Counted from the stretch's first letter, positions 14,319-27,109 are shown. The stretch: DNA of 64,000 nt from Paramecium tetraurelia (GCF_000165425.1 NW_001798996.1:127072-191071); one strand, 5' to 3'. Numbers and translations: made by a program. The notes: generated by a model not told the origin, from the sequence alone.

Positions 14319-15239
14319 ATAATTGAGGGTTATTATTTAAAATGGAATCAAGCATATTTTATCATAGTTTTTAAGTATGAGTCTTAATATTGTAATACAA
14401 TTTTAATTCATGTTGTCAGTCAAAATGAATGCTATTAAAATAAACAATATTATGAAATTAATGTTTAATACTACATAAGGTGAGGATTGCAATAATACAT
14501 TATTTATAATTTGATCTATTATTGGTATTTGAATTAAACATATAGATTGTATTAAAAGTGATACATTTATAAGGTATATAGGATAGACGATATATTTGAG
14601 AATTTATTCTTCCTAAGATTAATGTTAACTATCTATGTTAGCTATATTTGCTATAAAGTATTAGTATTTGTATATAATGAGCGTGATAATTTGAGTTAAT
14701 ATCATAAGTTAAAAATAAATAATTCTTAATTTTATAATAATTATGAATAGAAAAGAAAATTACCTTTAATATCATCAAACCATAATTTATTATTGTTAAC
14801 TTTTTGAATCCAAAGTTGATCAATAATCACACTACTTTTTGTCATTTACCACTGTTCTTTTAATATTTTCTCGCTATTGGGAGTGTCAAACAAATGATTT
14901 TAAAACAGACTAGAAAAAAATCAATACTACACATATTACAAAATAATACCCTATCTAATTAATTTTCTCTTAAAAATTATATTGACATTGCTTTATAGAT
15001 TTAAAACAGACCATTGTAATTCAAATTTGCAAATTCACAACTATGGGAAATTTAATAATTATGCTTCAAATTATTTATAGTGATCTAATTGTTTAGATCA
15101 CTTTTTCTAGTCGATTTATGTGGAACTGAATGTTCTCTAGTTTTTAATAGGAATTTAACAGGAGACATATTACTTATAAATTAGAAATTCCAATTCTATT
15201 TTCATACCTTATTTAATCAAATTCTAGAGACGTGGACTT
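14319..15239. other. Intergenic, no gene supported
   Basis: AT-rich with short mixed-frame open stretches on both strands. Nothing with consistent coding character was found. Confidence 0.4.
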
Positions 15240-16430
15240 GATCAAAAAAAGAAGTACTTATATAATCTTTACAAAGAGCTCTTTCTTTATCTCATTGGTA
15301 TTAGCAACTTTTTGTATGGGTTATGAATTTTAAATTTATTACCCATAAGTTTTCCAATCTCAACGCTGTAGATTCACCACCCTTATGATTATCTTGGAAA
15401 TCCTGTCAAAGGACATCTTTATCTTTTAAAAAAAGTCATTTTATCTTGCATTTTAATCTATTGAGAAGATTTCTTTTCTTTAGAAAGACCTGAGTTTATT
15501 AAATTCAAATGCATCTCTTAATTTGTATTCATGTATATAAACGTGATTTTTAGACCTCATTTCAAGCAAAAAAATAGAATTACTAATCTAATTTAAAACA
15601 TATGCTATCAGCTAAGGTAGCAAATTATTTGCCCAAGTTAGACTTTATCCATTTAATCCAAATTTTTGTATATGAGCTAGCCATTGAATCTAGTATTGCT
15701 GTTCTCAACCTCTATAAATAATTATCTGAACTATTTTTGGCTATATGAGGTAATGAAGGAAGGACTATTAAAAGATCTTTTCTTTCAAGAGAATCTTATG
15801 CTTATTTTTAATTCAATATCTCAATGACATTCTCATGAAAGAAATAAATTAAGCATTTAATAGCATTCTATAAATATATTAAATAACAAGTTCAGGATGA
15901 TACTTTTTAATATTATTATCAATTAATAATTATCGTAATAAAAGATTAAATCACCTCCTTCTACTTTCTCAAGAAATTATTTGTTTGTAATCTAAGATGT
16001 CTTTTTATGTTATAATTGCATAATTTTTTACTTCCTTTTGTATTTCATATAAAATTTATGATAGTGATGTAATTAGTAGCTATGGATTTATATTTCTTCA
16101 TCTTTAAAAAAACTACTTTAGTTATAAATCCGAAGGCTTCTTAAATAATTCAGACAACATATGAAAATGATATTTAATCCATTTATCTGATATTAATTCT
16201 TTATTTGATTCTCTTTTTACGAAAACCTTTCGTTCTTAAATAAAAATTCTTAATCATATTCAACAATAAGCAATTCATAATGCAATAAATCCTTTTTTAT
16301 TTCAAAATTAAATGGCTTGCCTTTACAAATGACAACTATCACTTTAGCTTTAAATTATTTTTATCAATTATTAAGTCCTGAGTACATCTCTATTTCTAAA
16401 GTTTCCTCTATCTTTATCTGAATATGACAT
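15240..16430 (-). pseudogene. Decayed gene, helical-repeat-like
   Basis: Reading leftwards from an ATG at 16428-16430 there is a series of protein-like segments separated by TGA codons and frame changes that no short intron resolves. Examples: KVIVVICKGKPFNFEIKK, then YKQIIS-stop-ESRRR-stop-FNLLLRQLL, then SLRY-stop-IKNKH, then RLRTAILDSMASSYTKIWI. Several TGAs sit where tryptophan (TGG) would be natural, so TGG-to-TGA changes would explain them. The helices and leucine pattern suggest HEAT-like repeats. A recent pseudogene or sequencing errors are both possible; an active gene as written is unlikely. Confidence 0.5.
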
Positions 16431-16527
16431 TATTAGAAACTAGTAAACCAATAATTTAGACAATAATGAATAATTACAATATTTTAATATAAACAATACA
16501 TATCCATACTAAGAAAATGTTAACATA

Positions 16528-16932
16528 TCATTTTTTGATTTTATTCAATATGGTACCTACTTACAAGAATCTCTTTAAACAATTCATAAATTCTTAATCT
16601 GGTTCGAATTCTTTGGGAGTATAAATATATTCAGAATTTCGCTATTATTCTTATTCATCTTCCACATCATCTTCATCATCAAGATTATCAATTAAGAAGG
16701 AAGAATCCGAAGGAAACCTAACAACTGAAAATTATCCGTCTTGATTTTGTTAGACTCCGAATTATGCTTTTTAAATTTGAAATGCTGATGGATTAGTAAT
16801 ATCTTGGCTGGAATCAAACTTTCTATACATCAACTAAATCATGCCCTATTCATAATGTTGAATGGCTTAGGTTTAATTAGACTCAATTTCTTCTGTGATT
16901 TGAATAGCTTTTAAATAATTTGTTTAATTCAT
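16528..16932 (-). CDS. MIT-like domain protein or C-terminal module (134 aa)
   Basis: A single-exon minus-strand ORF. Its first 45 residues (YLKAIQITEEIESNQTQAI, then HYEQGMIQLMY) have the A-x2-Y/L-E and tail pattern of MIT three-helix bundles, which bind ESCRT-III or microtubule-associated partners. The middle is very acidic (DNLDDEDDVEDE). Its ATG overlaps the TGA of the upstream ORF by the sequence ATGA. In a ciliate this more likely means one gene with a missed intron or a 1-nt error than two genes. MIT assignment is tentative. Confidence 0.5.
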
Positions 16933-18038
16933 ATATCATTATAATTAACTTTTGTTTCGCGTATTTAAAACATGATAGCTGGTTGAGTTTTATCTTAAGT
17001 AATTGAATCACGATCTTTGTATTGTCTTTATTGGACCTTGGGAGCAAAATTGATTGGTAATTAGACTCTATTATGAAGTGGGTATATACTTATTTTCTTA
17101 TAATTAACCTTCAACTATAGCTCCTTTGGCGAAGATCTGTCGCTAGATAGTGGTTTACTGATTCTCTCAATTTTGTGATTGGCAGCCATCCATTGATCAA
17201 TAACTTATTGACTTAAGGATTACTGATGTTCCACCTTAGAAATGCTTTTCGCAGAATATGCAAGGATAAGCATCCTTCTGACGAGTATTTCTCTATTTTA
17301 ATCTCATTTGTATGATTTCATTGTCGATTAATTCATTTACTGTCAATTCATCACTGCTCTCTTCTCTGCGACGATTGCATAGAGCTTAAATGATATCCTA
17401 CCACTCTAAATTGCACTTCTTTTTTTGGTCTAATCTGAAGAAATGCTAATTGTAATAATGATTTCACTTACATAGCCTACTTTAGACACAAGTAATCTAT
17501 AGTCTGAGAATTCACCTCCACTTTTATAATAGTTGTGTATTCTTCTTAGATATAACGTTTGAATATCCAATTGTCTGTTGAAAGTTGGGTCATCTCTGTG
17601 TTTTAATGGCCCCTCAATTAGGGGATTGCCACTTATTCCTTTTTCTTCATCCAAAACTTTGATGAGTTCTCTTTATTATTGCAAGTCTCCCAGAAAGGAA
17701 CATCTGGATCATCATTGTAGAAATGATTATTTAATTCAAAGAGATCCATCACTTGCATTTCAGTCAATGTCAGATTTATATTGTTAAACCCTCACATATG
17801 GATATCATTGCTTACCTATTATTCTATGCTTAGAGACTCTTACGTATAATTCTTAAAACTAATCGAAGTTGAGTAACTATTAATTAAGTGGTGGAAATTC
17901 TAATATATGTTTGACTCGTTTAATCTGCTTCTTTTTATATTTAAAAAATTTCTCTGACTCGCCCTTGCTCAAATTCCAGACAAATGAAGGTGCCGATGAA
18001 AAGCTATGATAATCGAAATCTTCCTAACTCTTTAATGA
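16929..18038 (-). CDS. Unknown protein with a CxxC segment; probable frameshift
   Basis: Exons joined by introns 17791-17815 (25 nt, GAG), 17446-17471 (26 nt) and 17204-17234 (31 nt, AAG). The N-terminal exon has no ATG in frame, so the true start lies upstream of 18038 and is not placed. Segments include FSSAPSFVWNLSKGE, IEGPLKHRDDPTF and a Cys pair CIFCEKHF late in the protein. Near 17695-17705 the frame changes from ...DDPDVPF to LGDLQQQRELIKV without a usable intron; one missing base would explain this, and the spliced length is also one base short. No family is recognised. Confidence 0.5.
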
Positions 18039-18251
18039 CCCTTTTTCTTATATTAAATAATTTAATGAATTTATCTAAATTTTAATAAAATAAAGTTAAA
18101 TAAGATGATTTAAATAAAAAACTTATAAAGTAAAGACATCATTCAATTTTTCATTTCATATATGATAAATACTATTAAAATATGTGACAAAATCAAGATT
18201 TAAATCCATATATATGATCCTCATTCAATTTAATTTATAAAACAAAAATAA

Positions 18252-18902
18252 ATGAAATCAGATATTGGGGAGCCCATATCTCGTTCCCCAAATTAGATAA
18301 ATCATCTAGTTCTACTTAAAAAAGATTAAGATGGATTTAGAAATGATGAATTTTATTAAACAACTGAAGCATGTGAATATGACCTTGAAGTTCAACAAAA
18401 GGGTGAGGTTTTCATATTATGTTAATAATCACCTCACAATAGCCCATTGCTTCTTCAGAATGTTTGCACCGATGTTCAAATTTTCTTAATTTTGGATGTT
18501 CCAATATAATTTTGTGAATAGATTTGGAACTTGATATCTCGTATTTATGATTCACCTGTAGAGAATGGCTAAATTGGAAATCATTCTTAAAAATTAGTTA
18601 CTGATAAGATTAATACTATTCTAAGCGATTATTATGATGGGAAACAATTGCATTTATTTTTTCTTAATTTATTAGAGCTCCTTAAACGTACCATATCTAA
18701 CACTTTGAAAATCGATCTCTGCATTAATTTTTTATAAGAAGACTAACATTTATAATACTTGTAGAAAATTTATGATCACTATTAGGAATACTTAAAATGT
18801 AAAGAACAAAATGATGGTTTCATTTGGCAAAATTTTTATATAGAACTTGAATAAACTATTTTATAAAGTTTGGAATCTAAACTCAATAAAAATTCTTACT
18901 GA
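18252..18902 (+). CDS. Hypothetical protein (216 aa)
   Basis: A single-exon ORF with good coding character: balanced composition, an acidic N-terminal third, hydrophobic helices in the middle (LFFLNLLELLKRTI) and a Gln/Leu-rich C-terminus. It lies divergent from the minus-strand gene to its left. No domain or signal peptide is recognised. Confidence 0.6.
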
Positions 18903-19179
18903 ATTGCTTGCATTATCTTTTGACTTTATTAATTGTTTTATATATTTTTTATAGATTCATTCATTAATTATTTCATATTATAATTATCATCTTACTTACA
19001 ATTGTGATTATTTTTCAACAATTGTAATTTTATACTCGTCTTGCTTATAATCTATTTCTTGTTTTAATTTAAATTATTTTTTAACATAAATTTTAAGAGC
19101 TAGTAAAAAATCGATTTTATAGAATAAAACTTATATAGAATCTAGAAATTCAATCAGTAGCCTTTAATTAATAAATTAA

Positions 19180-19634
19180 AAAACACAAATTTAATTAAAC
19201 AATCTGGTTTAATTAGGGTGATAGAAATACATAGAAGAAATATCATTCAGGCTTGGTTGAGGAAAAGTAGGAACTTTAATCTGTATAAGACAATTCGATT
19301 ATAATAGAGAAAATTTTCTTTTAGGCCTATCAAGATCATCAATTAAGTAAGGCTATTCTTCATATACAAGAATAATAACTCTCTGCCTAAGTATTAATAT
19401 GAAGATAAAAAATATTCCCAAATTTCTTCATTAAAATTAAAATTCTTACTAAAAAATGATCCATTTATTATTATTAACTAATAGAATTCCTATAATTTCA
19501 ATTTAAAGTAGTAGAAAGTTTTAAGAAATAAGATTTAATTGAGGCTAATCTAATAGCAATGTCACAAAAAATAAATTTTGATTTTTTAGAAAAAATATAA
19601 TTTTCCCTTCATCTATAAACAGTTAAGGAATTGA
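19180..19634 (+). pseudogene. Coding-like remnant with an IQ-type helix, no start codon
   Basis: A frame ending at TGA 19632-19634 reads IEIHRRNIIQAWLRKSRNF, resembling a calmodulin-binding IQ helix, followed by a basic Lys/Gln/Leu-rich tail. The frame is open far upstream, but there is no ATG in it between the previous gene and this point, and no intron supplies one. It may be a truncated gene or chance; the IQ similarity is weak. Confidence 0.35.
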
Positions 19635-19808
19635 ATTTTGATCTGATCTGATTCTAATTCATTGTTTTTTGAGACTGCACATACAAAATCAAGAATACTA
19701 TTATCATTTCCAAAATCTCAACATGCATATATAATTAATTTGTATTAAAACAATTTAGTATTGTCAAAAATAAGAACAAAAATAAACTATTAATTGAATT
19801 TAATATAA

Positions 19809-21364
19809 ATGTTTGTTTTATTCTTGATTTATTAATGCTTTGCTCAATTTAATATATTAACCACAATTGGAGGGAAAAATATTTCAATATATGAAAATTA
19901 AGTGCAGAATCACTAATTTAGTGTGCAAGAATAGTATTAATGCCATCCATCGGAGTTGTTTGAGGAGGATTATAAATAGGATAGCAGAATATTTTATATT
20001 TAAAATTTGCATTCTAATGCCTTAAACTTAAGCATCATACCTATATCACTTAAACCTCGAGATATGCAATTAATAAATGTTACAAACTAAGTTGAGTAAC
20101 AAGAAATTACAATTGAAGGAAGTTCAATCTCAGAATACAAAATATTTTATGAATGCTATTAGGATTGGGCTTATGTTGAATTACACGTGCGTTATGGAAA
20201 GACAATTCTAAATTTTCGATATATAAAGATTTGTGAGGAGAGTCTCTATTATCACGATTACCCTGATTTGATACTGGGAGTGATGGCTTGCATATTAACG
20301 TATATAGGTGCAATTTATGGATAGAAGAGATTCAAATTGAAGCAAGAATAAGCATAACAACAAATTGATGAATTAGAATCAAGTGATTCATTCTACAAAG
20401 CACGACAAATTTACTCTCCTTAATATTCACAGCCAGAACAAGTAATGAAAATAGGAGATTTTTAAACAACATCCGGCTCTGCACAAATAATAGCAGCAAA
20501 GGGAAAAGAGACTAATTTCAAGTTGAAAATAGCATTGTATTTATTTTTTGTGATTGGATACTTAACAGCGTTAAATTTATTAGAACAACTATCTTTATTG
20601 GAGATCCCAATTTATGGGATATATTTTATTTGTGTTTAAATAGCTATGACAGATCTATTGATTTTCATCGTATCATCATCTATTTCTCCTTATATAAAAC
20701 TACCGGTATATGGACGAGTAAAATTGGTGAACTTATTTACTTATTTGCTTCAATTTGTGTACACTTTCTTTTTAATAATGACAGACAATTGGGTGTTGAG
20801 AAATTTCAGTTCTGTTTGCTTGCTATTTTAATTAATTAGAGTATTGCATTAATTCATTTAAATTAGTTCATGAAGTTTTATAATCTTCAACAATTACTAT
20901 CAGTGTATTGTTTTATTTTTGGGATGTCATTCTTCATTTAGTATTAATTTTAGATTGAATTCCCAAAGTTGTATTTTCCAAACACTTTTTTTCTAGAGAA
21001 TCCAAAGTTGACATGTTCAAGTACAAATTTATTGTAATTAATGTTCCCTTGTTCTTTATTAACCTTAACAAGATACTTTAGTAAATAAACCAGATCACAT
21101 ACAATACTATTTAAATTGGGATATTTAAGTTATGTTATTGGTTTATGTCTGAGTTTGAAATCAAATGAGACTGAACTCTTGTAGACATTGATAGATAATC
21201 TATTGCCAGCAATTATGATCTTTATAACAATAAATGTGTACAGTGTTGCAAAAAGAGAGATGAAATAAATGTATTCAGGAATAGAGCCTGGATTACATAA
21301 CAGAGCAATTCAATAGTAATATAGTTATGAATTAACAATTGATAAATATAATAAAAATTAGTGA
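19809..21364 (+). CDS. Multi-pass membrane protein with signal peptide (509 aa)
   Basis: The start MFVLFLIYQCFAQF is a good signal peptide. About 130 residues of presumed extracellular domain follow, then roughly seven hydrophobic spans: LILGVMACILTYIGAIYG, LKIALYLFFVIGYL, YGIYFICVQIAMTDLLIFIV, LFTYLLQFVYTFFLIM, LLSVYCFIFGMSFFI, LGYLSYVIGLCLSL and LPAIMIFITINVY. One 26-nt intron (20841-20866) joins the two halves. The arrangement (ectodomain plus seven spans) recalls receptors of the GPCR type, but no family motif is seen. Its TGA is only 6 bp from the stop of the converging gene on the other strand. Confidence 0.72.
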
Positions 21365-21370
21365 ATATCA

Positions 21371-23311
21371 TCATAGAATTCGCCTTCTTTCAATCTAATT
21401 GGCACTATGACTGTATTCTCTAGAATCTTTAGCATAGTTATTAGATTTTATCTTTCTATAAGTGATATAATTATCATAGTTGTATCTAACTGGCAATGGA
21501 CTCTATTGACGTCCAGTAAAATAGTTTTTATTGATTTTCTATTGAAAACAGGTCCTTCTAAATTATTTTTACTAAAAATCCTCATAATCCAAAAGAACTG
21601 TTCTATTAGATAAATCTCCATTTATGCCTATCATCTAATAAATGACCATTATATCATATAATTCATCACTTGTATCTTCAATTTGATCTAAACAAATGCT
21701 GGCTGACTTTATTGAATTTTTGATTATAACTTCTTGTTATTTGATTGGATTTTGAATCGTTCTCTTATTGGCTGCTAATTAATCTGAAAGAAGTGATTTA
21801 AATTACTTGATGTCTGGTTTGAAATTGTGTTGACAATTATTGATATATTAAATAGGTTTGATAACTCTTTAGGAAGTGAACTTCAAATTGTACAGTTATT
21901 TGAATTGTAACATGTTGAGAAGAATTACTACAATGAGTTTATCTGATAGTATCATGTCCTTGAAGAATAATTAATAAAGGTCATCTTCCCCATTAATTTG
22001 GATGTGGAAATCTGCATGGAAGTTTCTAACGGAAACTGACAGATGCTATTGAACCAGGATTAGATTGGCTATTAGATCCTATAATTCTAGTTTCCTAGCG
22101 TATTTAAGTATAAGCACAGATGGTGAACACTTCTGCTTGGGAGTCTTGTTTTGTCTGTTCACACTAAAGATATCGACCTTACCACTTAAGTATTGCAATG
22201 CCTAGACGTATCCTAGAGATGCCGCTTGGTGCATTAGGGAATCCTTTTGCTTTCCCATTTTCTTGTTGTAATCAAAGTACTCCTCACTGCATGATTAGAA
22301 ACTCTGTTTAAAATACTTGATCTTACTCGAATTGATGGCACCTGCAAGACCTCATGGATAGGGGCTACTTTCTGACTATTTTTTTGATTAGGATTTTGGT
22401 ATCTCATCAAAATGTGAATCAGTTTTTGTTAATTGTCATATTCACTCTGATTTCTACAATGCTTTCTCAATACAAAATGCAATGGTGTATCTCCATTCAC
22501 ACCTTTCATAGGTGTACCCACATTTTGACTAATCACCAACATCTTCTCTTCCCAAACCCCAAATATTTGTTTCTCTATCATATACTCCACTATCTCGACT
22601 TCCAGTTTGCTACATGCCCACAAAAGTACAAATCTAACTAATTTCGAACATGGATCAATGTGATCCAGCAAAATCTTGAAGATTCTATAGGGTTCATAAA
22701 ACTATATACTTAATGTTCAACTTTCCTGCCAATATCACTGGCTGAGGGTGGTACATTCTCATCAAATATTCGGGATGATATACACAAATAGAAGGTATCA
22801 CACTTCTCTCATCATATTGAATTGCCTTGATCAACACTGTATTTGTAAATGATGAAAATACATTCACAAAATGATTGAAGTTGAATTCCCTATGATTTCT
22901 CAACAATTACCCGATTGTACTTTTCTGCAAATTTTATTGCTTACTATCCATCTCAATCAATAAAAACCAACTCAAATTTATCTATTGAATTGAAGGCTGA
23001 TGTTAATATATTTCAAATGGGTTCTGTTGAACATCCAAAGTCACCAAATTCAAAGAAGAAAAGTCAGTGGACATTAATTGATTATTAGCAATATCCAAGG
23101 TATGCAATCTTGGCATCTAAACCTTGGGAAAAGCACTTATGTAATTGTGATTCAATATCAATATCTCCAATTATTATAATTCAACTATTCTAGTAGGAAT
23201 CATCTTTATGTTGTTGTTGCTTAGGTTCAAATACCTTGTGTGTACAATTATAGGAAACTATTCCAATCCCGTTGAATTTAAGTGCACCTCTTTCTTATTG
23301 CTATGATCCAT
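21371..23311 (-). CDS. Leucine-rich-repeat and ankyrin protein (631 aa)
   Basis: Starting at ATG 23309-23311, residues 1-110 are leucine-rich repeats (RYLNLSNNNIKMIP, LEILILNHNYISAFP, LHTLDIANNQL). From about residue 200 there are ankyrin-like repeats, including GDTPLHFVLRKH, APIHEVLQ and DSLMHQAASLGYVQALQYL. The C-terminal 250 residues are unassigned. Introns: 22685-22709 (25 nt, TAG) and 22322-22341 (20 nt, GTG..AAG); both restore the ankyrin frame. Likely a protein-interaction scaffold; partners are unknown. Confidence 0.8.
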
Positions 23312-23712
23312 TAAATTAATAATATATAATAATGTTTGATTCATTCATATGAAATCTCTAGAATATATTTAACAACTGTAACTACCCTTATTATATTTTG
23401 AAGATATATAACTCTAGGTTCTGATAACTCACTTAGCAAGCTATATAACTATAACGAGATAATAATAAAAATCCATTTGAAGGATTTAATTTTAACAATC
23501 AATCATCTTTGTTCAAGGGTTCAAATGAGAAGGAGGAATTTATGGTTAAAATTTGACTGAGTTTTCAAGAAATTAAGAAAATAATAGTATATTAAAATAT
23601 TTAATAACTATTAATATAAGAGAGATTAGAATTCATTATTAACAAAAAGGATGTGAGATATTTTAAATAGTTCATCAATCATAATATTGATAAAATATAT
23701 ATAATGTACAAT
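23312..23712. other. Intergenic
   Basis: AT-rich sequence between the 5' end of the LRR/ankyrin gene and the 3' end of the Pol I subunit gene; it should contain the promoter of the former. No motif is recognised. Confidence 0.4.
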
Positions 23713-26700
23713 TCATCTAGCGACAGAAAATTCTAATTTAACATTCATGGCTGCCAATTCATTTACAAGATATCGGAGTACAAATGGTATGGCTACCTTA
23801 GAACATTTTGCTTGTTTGCATCTCACACAATATGGATGAGAACTCTACACAGACTGAATATTTTCTAAGGATAATAATTGGACAAATTGATAAGTGGCTA
23901 ACATATTACCACATTTATCACAGATGTAGGCTATGATTAATATAATGTAATACTTTCAGAGTAATCTGAACATTTGAGCAAACGATCATTAATACAATAC
24001 GCAACTCCATGAGCAATGAGAGCATCTCTTTCCATCTCACCCAATCTGATACCTCCTCCCTTCTTTCTACCTTTGATTGGTTATTGAGTGAGTACATCGA
24101 CAGGTCCCATGCTTCTGGCTTGAGATTTATCTGATACCATATGTCTCAATCTTTAATAATAGACCACTCCGAAGTAGATGTCAACCTTTAGAGGAGTTCC
24201 GTAAATACCAGAATACAAGGTTTCATTTCCATGATAGTTGTAACCATGTTTAATTAATTGTTTACCAAAGTAATCCACAACATTATCATTCTCATAATTT
24301 TGGAATGGGTGAGTTTCAAACATCTCTCCTTATAACACATTTGCCTTAGCAGCCATACTCTCTATTAACATACCAATTGTCATTCTAGATGGGAAAGCGT
24401 GAGGATTAATTATGATATCTGGTACCATACCTGATTCAGAGAATGGCATATCAATTTATGGCCACAATAAGGACATCACACCTTTCTAGCCATGACGAGA
24501 TGAAAATTTGTCACCTATAATAGGATTACGATTGATTCTATATTTGATCATGACTGACACATCATTTTCAGATTTATTCACTACAGCTACTTATTCGATT
24601 CTAGCAGTCTCGCTGTCTTTAGAATGATGAACTTTGACCTATTGCAATTGACTGTCATATAGAGCTAAGACAGCAGTTCCTTTTGTAACAACTTAAGATT
24701 ATTCAGGTAATCCATAAGGTAACAAATTTACTGGAATTTGTGATTTGATTTGGTTGTATAATTAAACAGGTATTTGACTGAGTAATTTGTATTTGACTTC
24801 TTTGTCGTCATTCAAGGAATACTCTGAAGATTTATAAATTATGCCATGTCCGAATCCTCTCTCATAACTAGATTTGCATAAGATCATAGCATCTTCCATA
24901 TCATATCCTGTATAACTGATGACTGCCACAATAGCGTTGGTACCACTAGCATAATCGGCGAATTAGTAATCATCATAACCGAAGCATCTGACAACTGGTT
25001 TTTAAGGGAATAAAATTCTATACATTTTGTTATCAAATCTATAAGGGTAGTTATGACATGGAGATCCCATTGTTTATTTAGCCATCTGACATTGATACAT
25101 GTTTCTAGGACTTTGATTATAATTCAAGAATGGAACATTGGAAGCCAAAATACTTAAAATGTATGCAGGATCAATTTCCTAGTATTGAGTATCAGTACGA
25201 ATATCAGCTTATGTGCAGGCTATACTCATATTAATCTATTCTAAAGGACTGATCCATTCAATTGTATTCAACTTCAAATTAATAACTGGCCTCATTAATC
25301 TAGCTACAGTAGTATTGATATAAATTCCAGGAAACAGAGGAGATTTATTCTCCTATCTAGGCAGACAAGCCACTTCTGTAGTTTCCTTGATTGTGCCATT
25401 GGATTTGTACACTCTAATAGTGTGTTCAAATGTGGGTAATAATGAGGAATTTAAGTAACCAATTAATTTGCCATTCAATACTACAGGGAGATCATTCTTA
25501 GAGTAGATCAAACGTTGAGATTGCACTCCTAAAGGAAACAGCAATTCTTCAATATCTTGTTCATCTGGATGAGTTAAGGGCACACAACTCATAGTAATGT
25601 GATTGAGTAGACCACAAGGTCCTCCATCTGGTGTATGGACAGGACAGACGAATCCCCAAACATCTGGAAGTAATTTACGAACAGTTGTGGTTTTCATTTA
25701 TGCAAAATATGATCCTCTATGAACAGATCTAAAATGAGAGAGAAATCTCATATTATTTAATTTATCAGCAATGATAGTAAATCCACTTGCTTCCATTAAA
25801 TCCAATCCAGTTTATGATCTCAAATTACCAGTGGCTAAGAAATTTTCCAATTTTTCCCCAACAGTAGTTTATAAATCAAAGCATCTTTTAAAATAAGCCA
25901 AGTCCTTCAATTTTGATTATTCCTTGGTTGCATCTTTTAATATTTTCTCTCTGACTCCGACTAATAAATCTTCCAATTTTTCTCTCAAATATGCAGTGTA
26001 GAGATGACCAGACAGGAGAACTTCCTGATTGACTAAGGAATCAAGATTGTCAGGATTGATTTCATCTATGAAAAGAGCATACAATTTTTCAATGCACAAT
26101 AAGAGAATTGATGCTTTATCTTGATCATTGTCAAGATGTACACAAATGTGTTCTCTCAAGAATATGCGACCGACTTAGAGATCAGTGGTCTCTGGATTAA
26201 AGATGTTGAGTTCCACTCTTAGTAATCTACCAATATATTCAAGTGCATCCTTTTGAGTGTTGATTCCTCTTGATTTAGCATCTGCAATCATAACTTCCAC
26301 TCTATCAGAGATATCTGACTTGTCTGCTTATGAACGCACTATCTATTAATAAATTTGATAATCATTCATATCTGTTAATGCTCTTAATAATATTATTACT
26401 GGCATTTGCAATTCCTTCTTCTTCAAGATGATACGCAAGTACACATTACCATCCATCAAGTAATGTAGTGTGATAGTTCTTGCATATTGATCTGATCTCA
26501 CACACTTCATCTAAACTGCATATGGAGAGAAGTTGAATCCCTTGTTCTTGTAACCAGGTCTCTTGAATGCAATTGGGTAGTTCCTTTTCTAAATGATCAA
26601 CATTCTTATAATCTTCTCATTGCCATTGATTATAAAGTAACCTCCGAATTCATTGCAATCTTCCTGTTATTACACCAATTCTTTCTTTTAGCCAAATCAC

Positions 26701-27109
26701 AAATACCTTCTGCACTCAGCCCATTTAAATGACACTTCTGGCTCTTCACCAATATTGGTATCTCTCCCAGAGACAAACGGACTGTCTCCTTTGGATTATC
26801 ATCTATCTCTCTGCAAATAGTGGCTAACATTGGAGCTGTGTAACTCTTCTTCATCTATCTACATTGAGTTGGCAGAACTCTATTATCTCCCAACATTCCT
26901 TATTATGTTGGCATTCCTATCTATAGTTCCTCAATCCAAATCTTCATATTCTTAAACGGCAATCGAATGTCTCGATTTCCAGGCACACAAACTTCTATAG
27001 GACTTAGATGTCGGCATATTTCAACCAAACCATGAGTGTACAAGTAATTGAAACTCTCAATATGATGCTTTGCAGCCACTCTTAATTGATCCCCTTATTA
27101 AATTTCCAT
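23713..27109 (-). CDS. RPA2: RNA polymerase I second-largest subunit (about 1115 aa)
   Basis: Forms, with the largest subunit, the active centre of the nucleolar polymerase that makes pre-rRNA. In order: [36 protein letters not shown], then [16 protein letters not shown] with [18 protein letters not shown], the hybrid-binding and clamp segments near the C-terminus ([20 protein letters not shown]), and a terminal zinc ribbon with CDKCGNM and CVRCKQAKC. The [11 protein letters not shown] signature points to Pol I rather than Pol II or III. Introns: 26681-26706 (26 nt, AAG) restores the FGGYF frame, and 23931-23953 (23 nt) the zinc ribbon. Length is close to yeast RPA135. Confidence 0.95.

Noticed and set aside
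19888..20280. A long plus-strand frame starting MKIKCRITNL overlapping the seven-span gene
   Set aside because: It lies in another frame of a gene with a signal peptide and spans; its composition is basic and unordered.
22354..22641. A 95-aa plus-strand ORF
   Set aside because: It is the antisense shadow of the ankyrin exons on the minus strand, which have clear repeat motifs.
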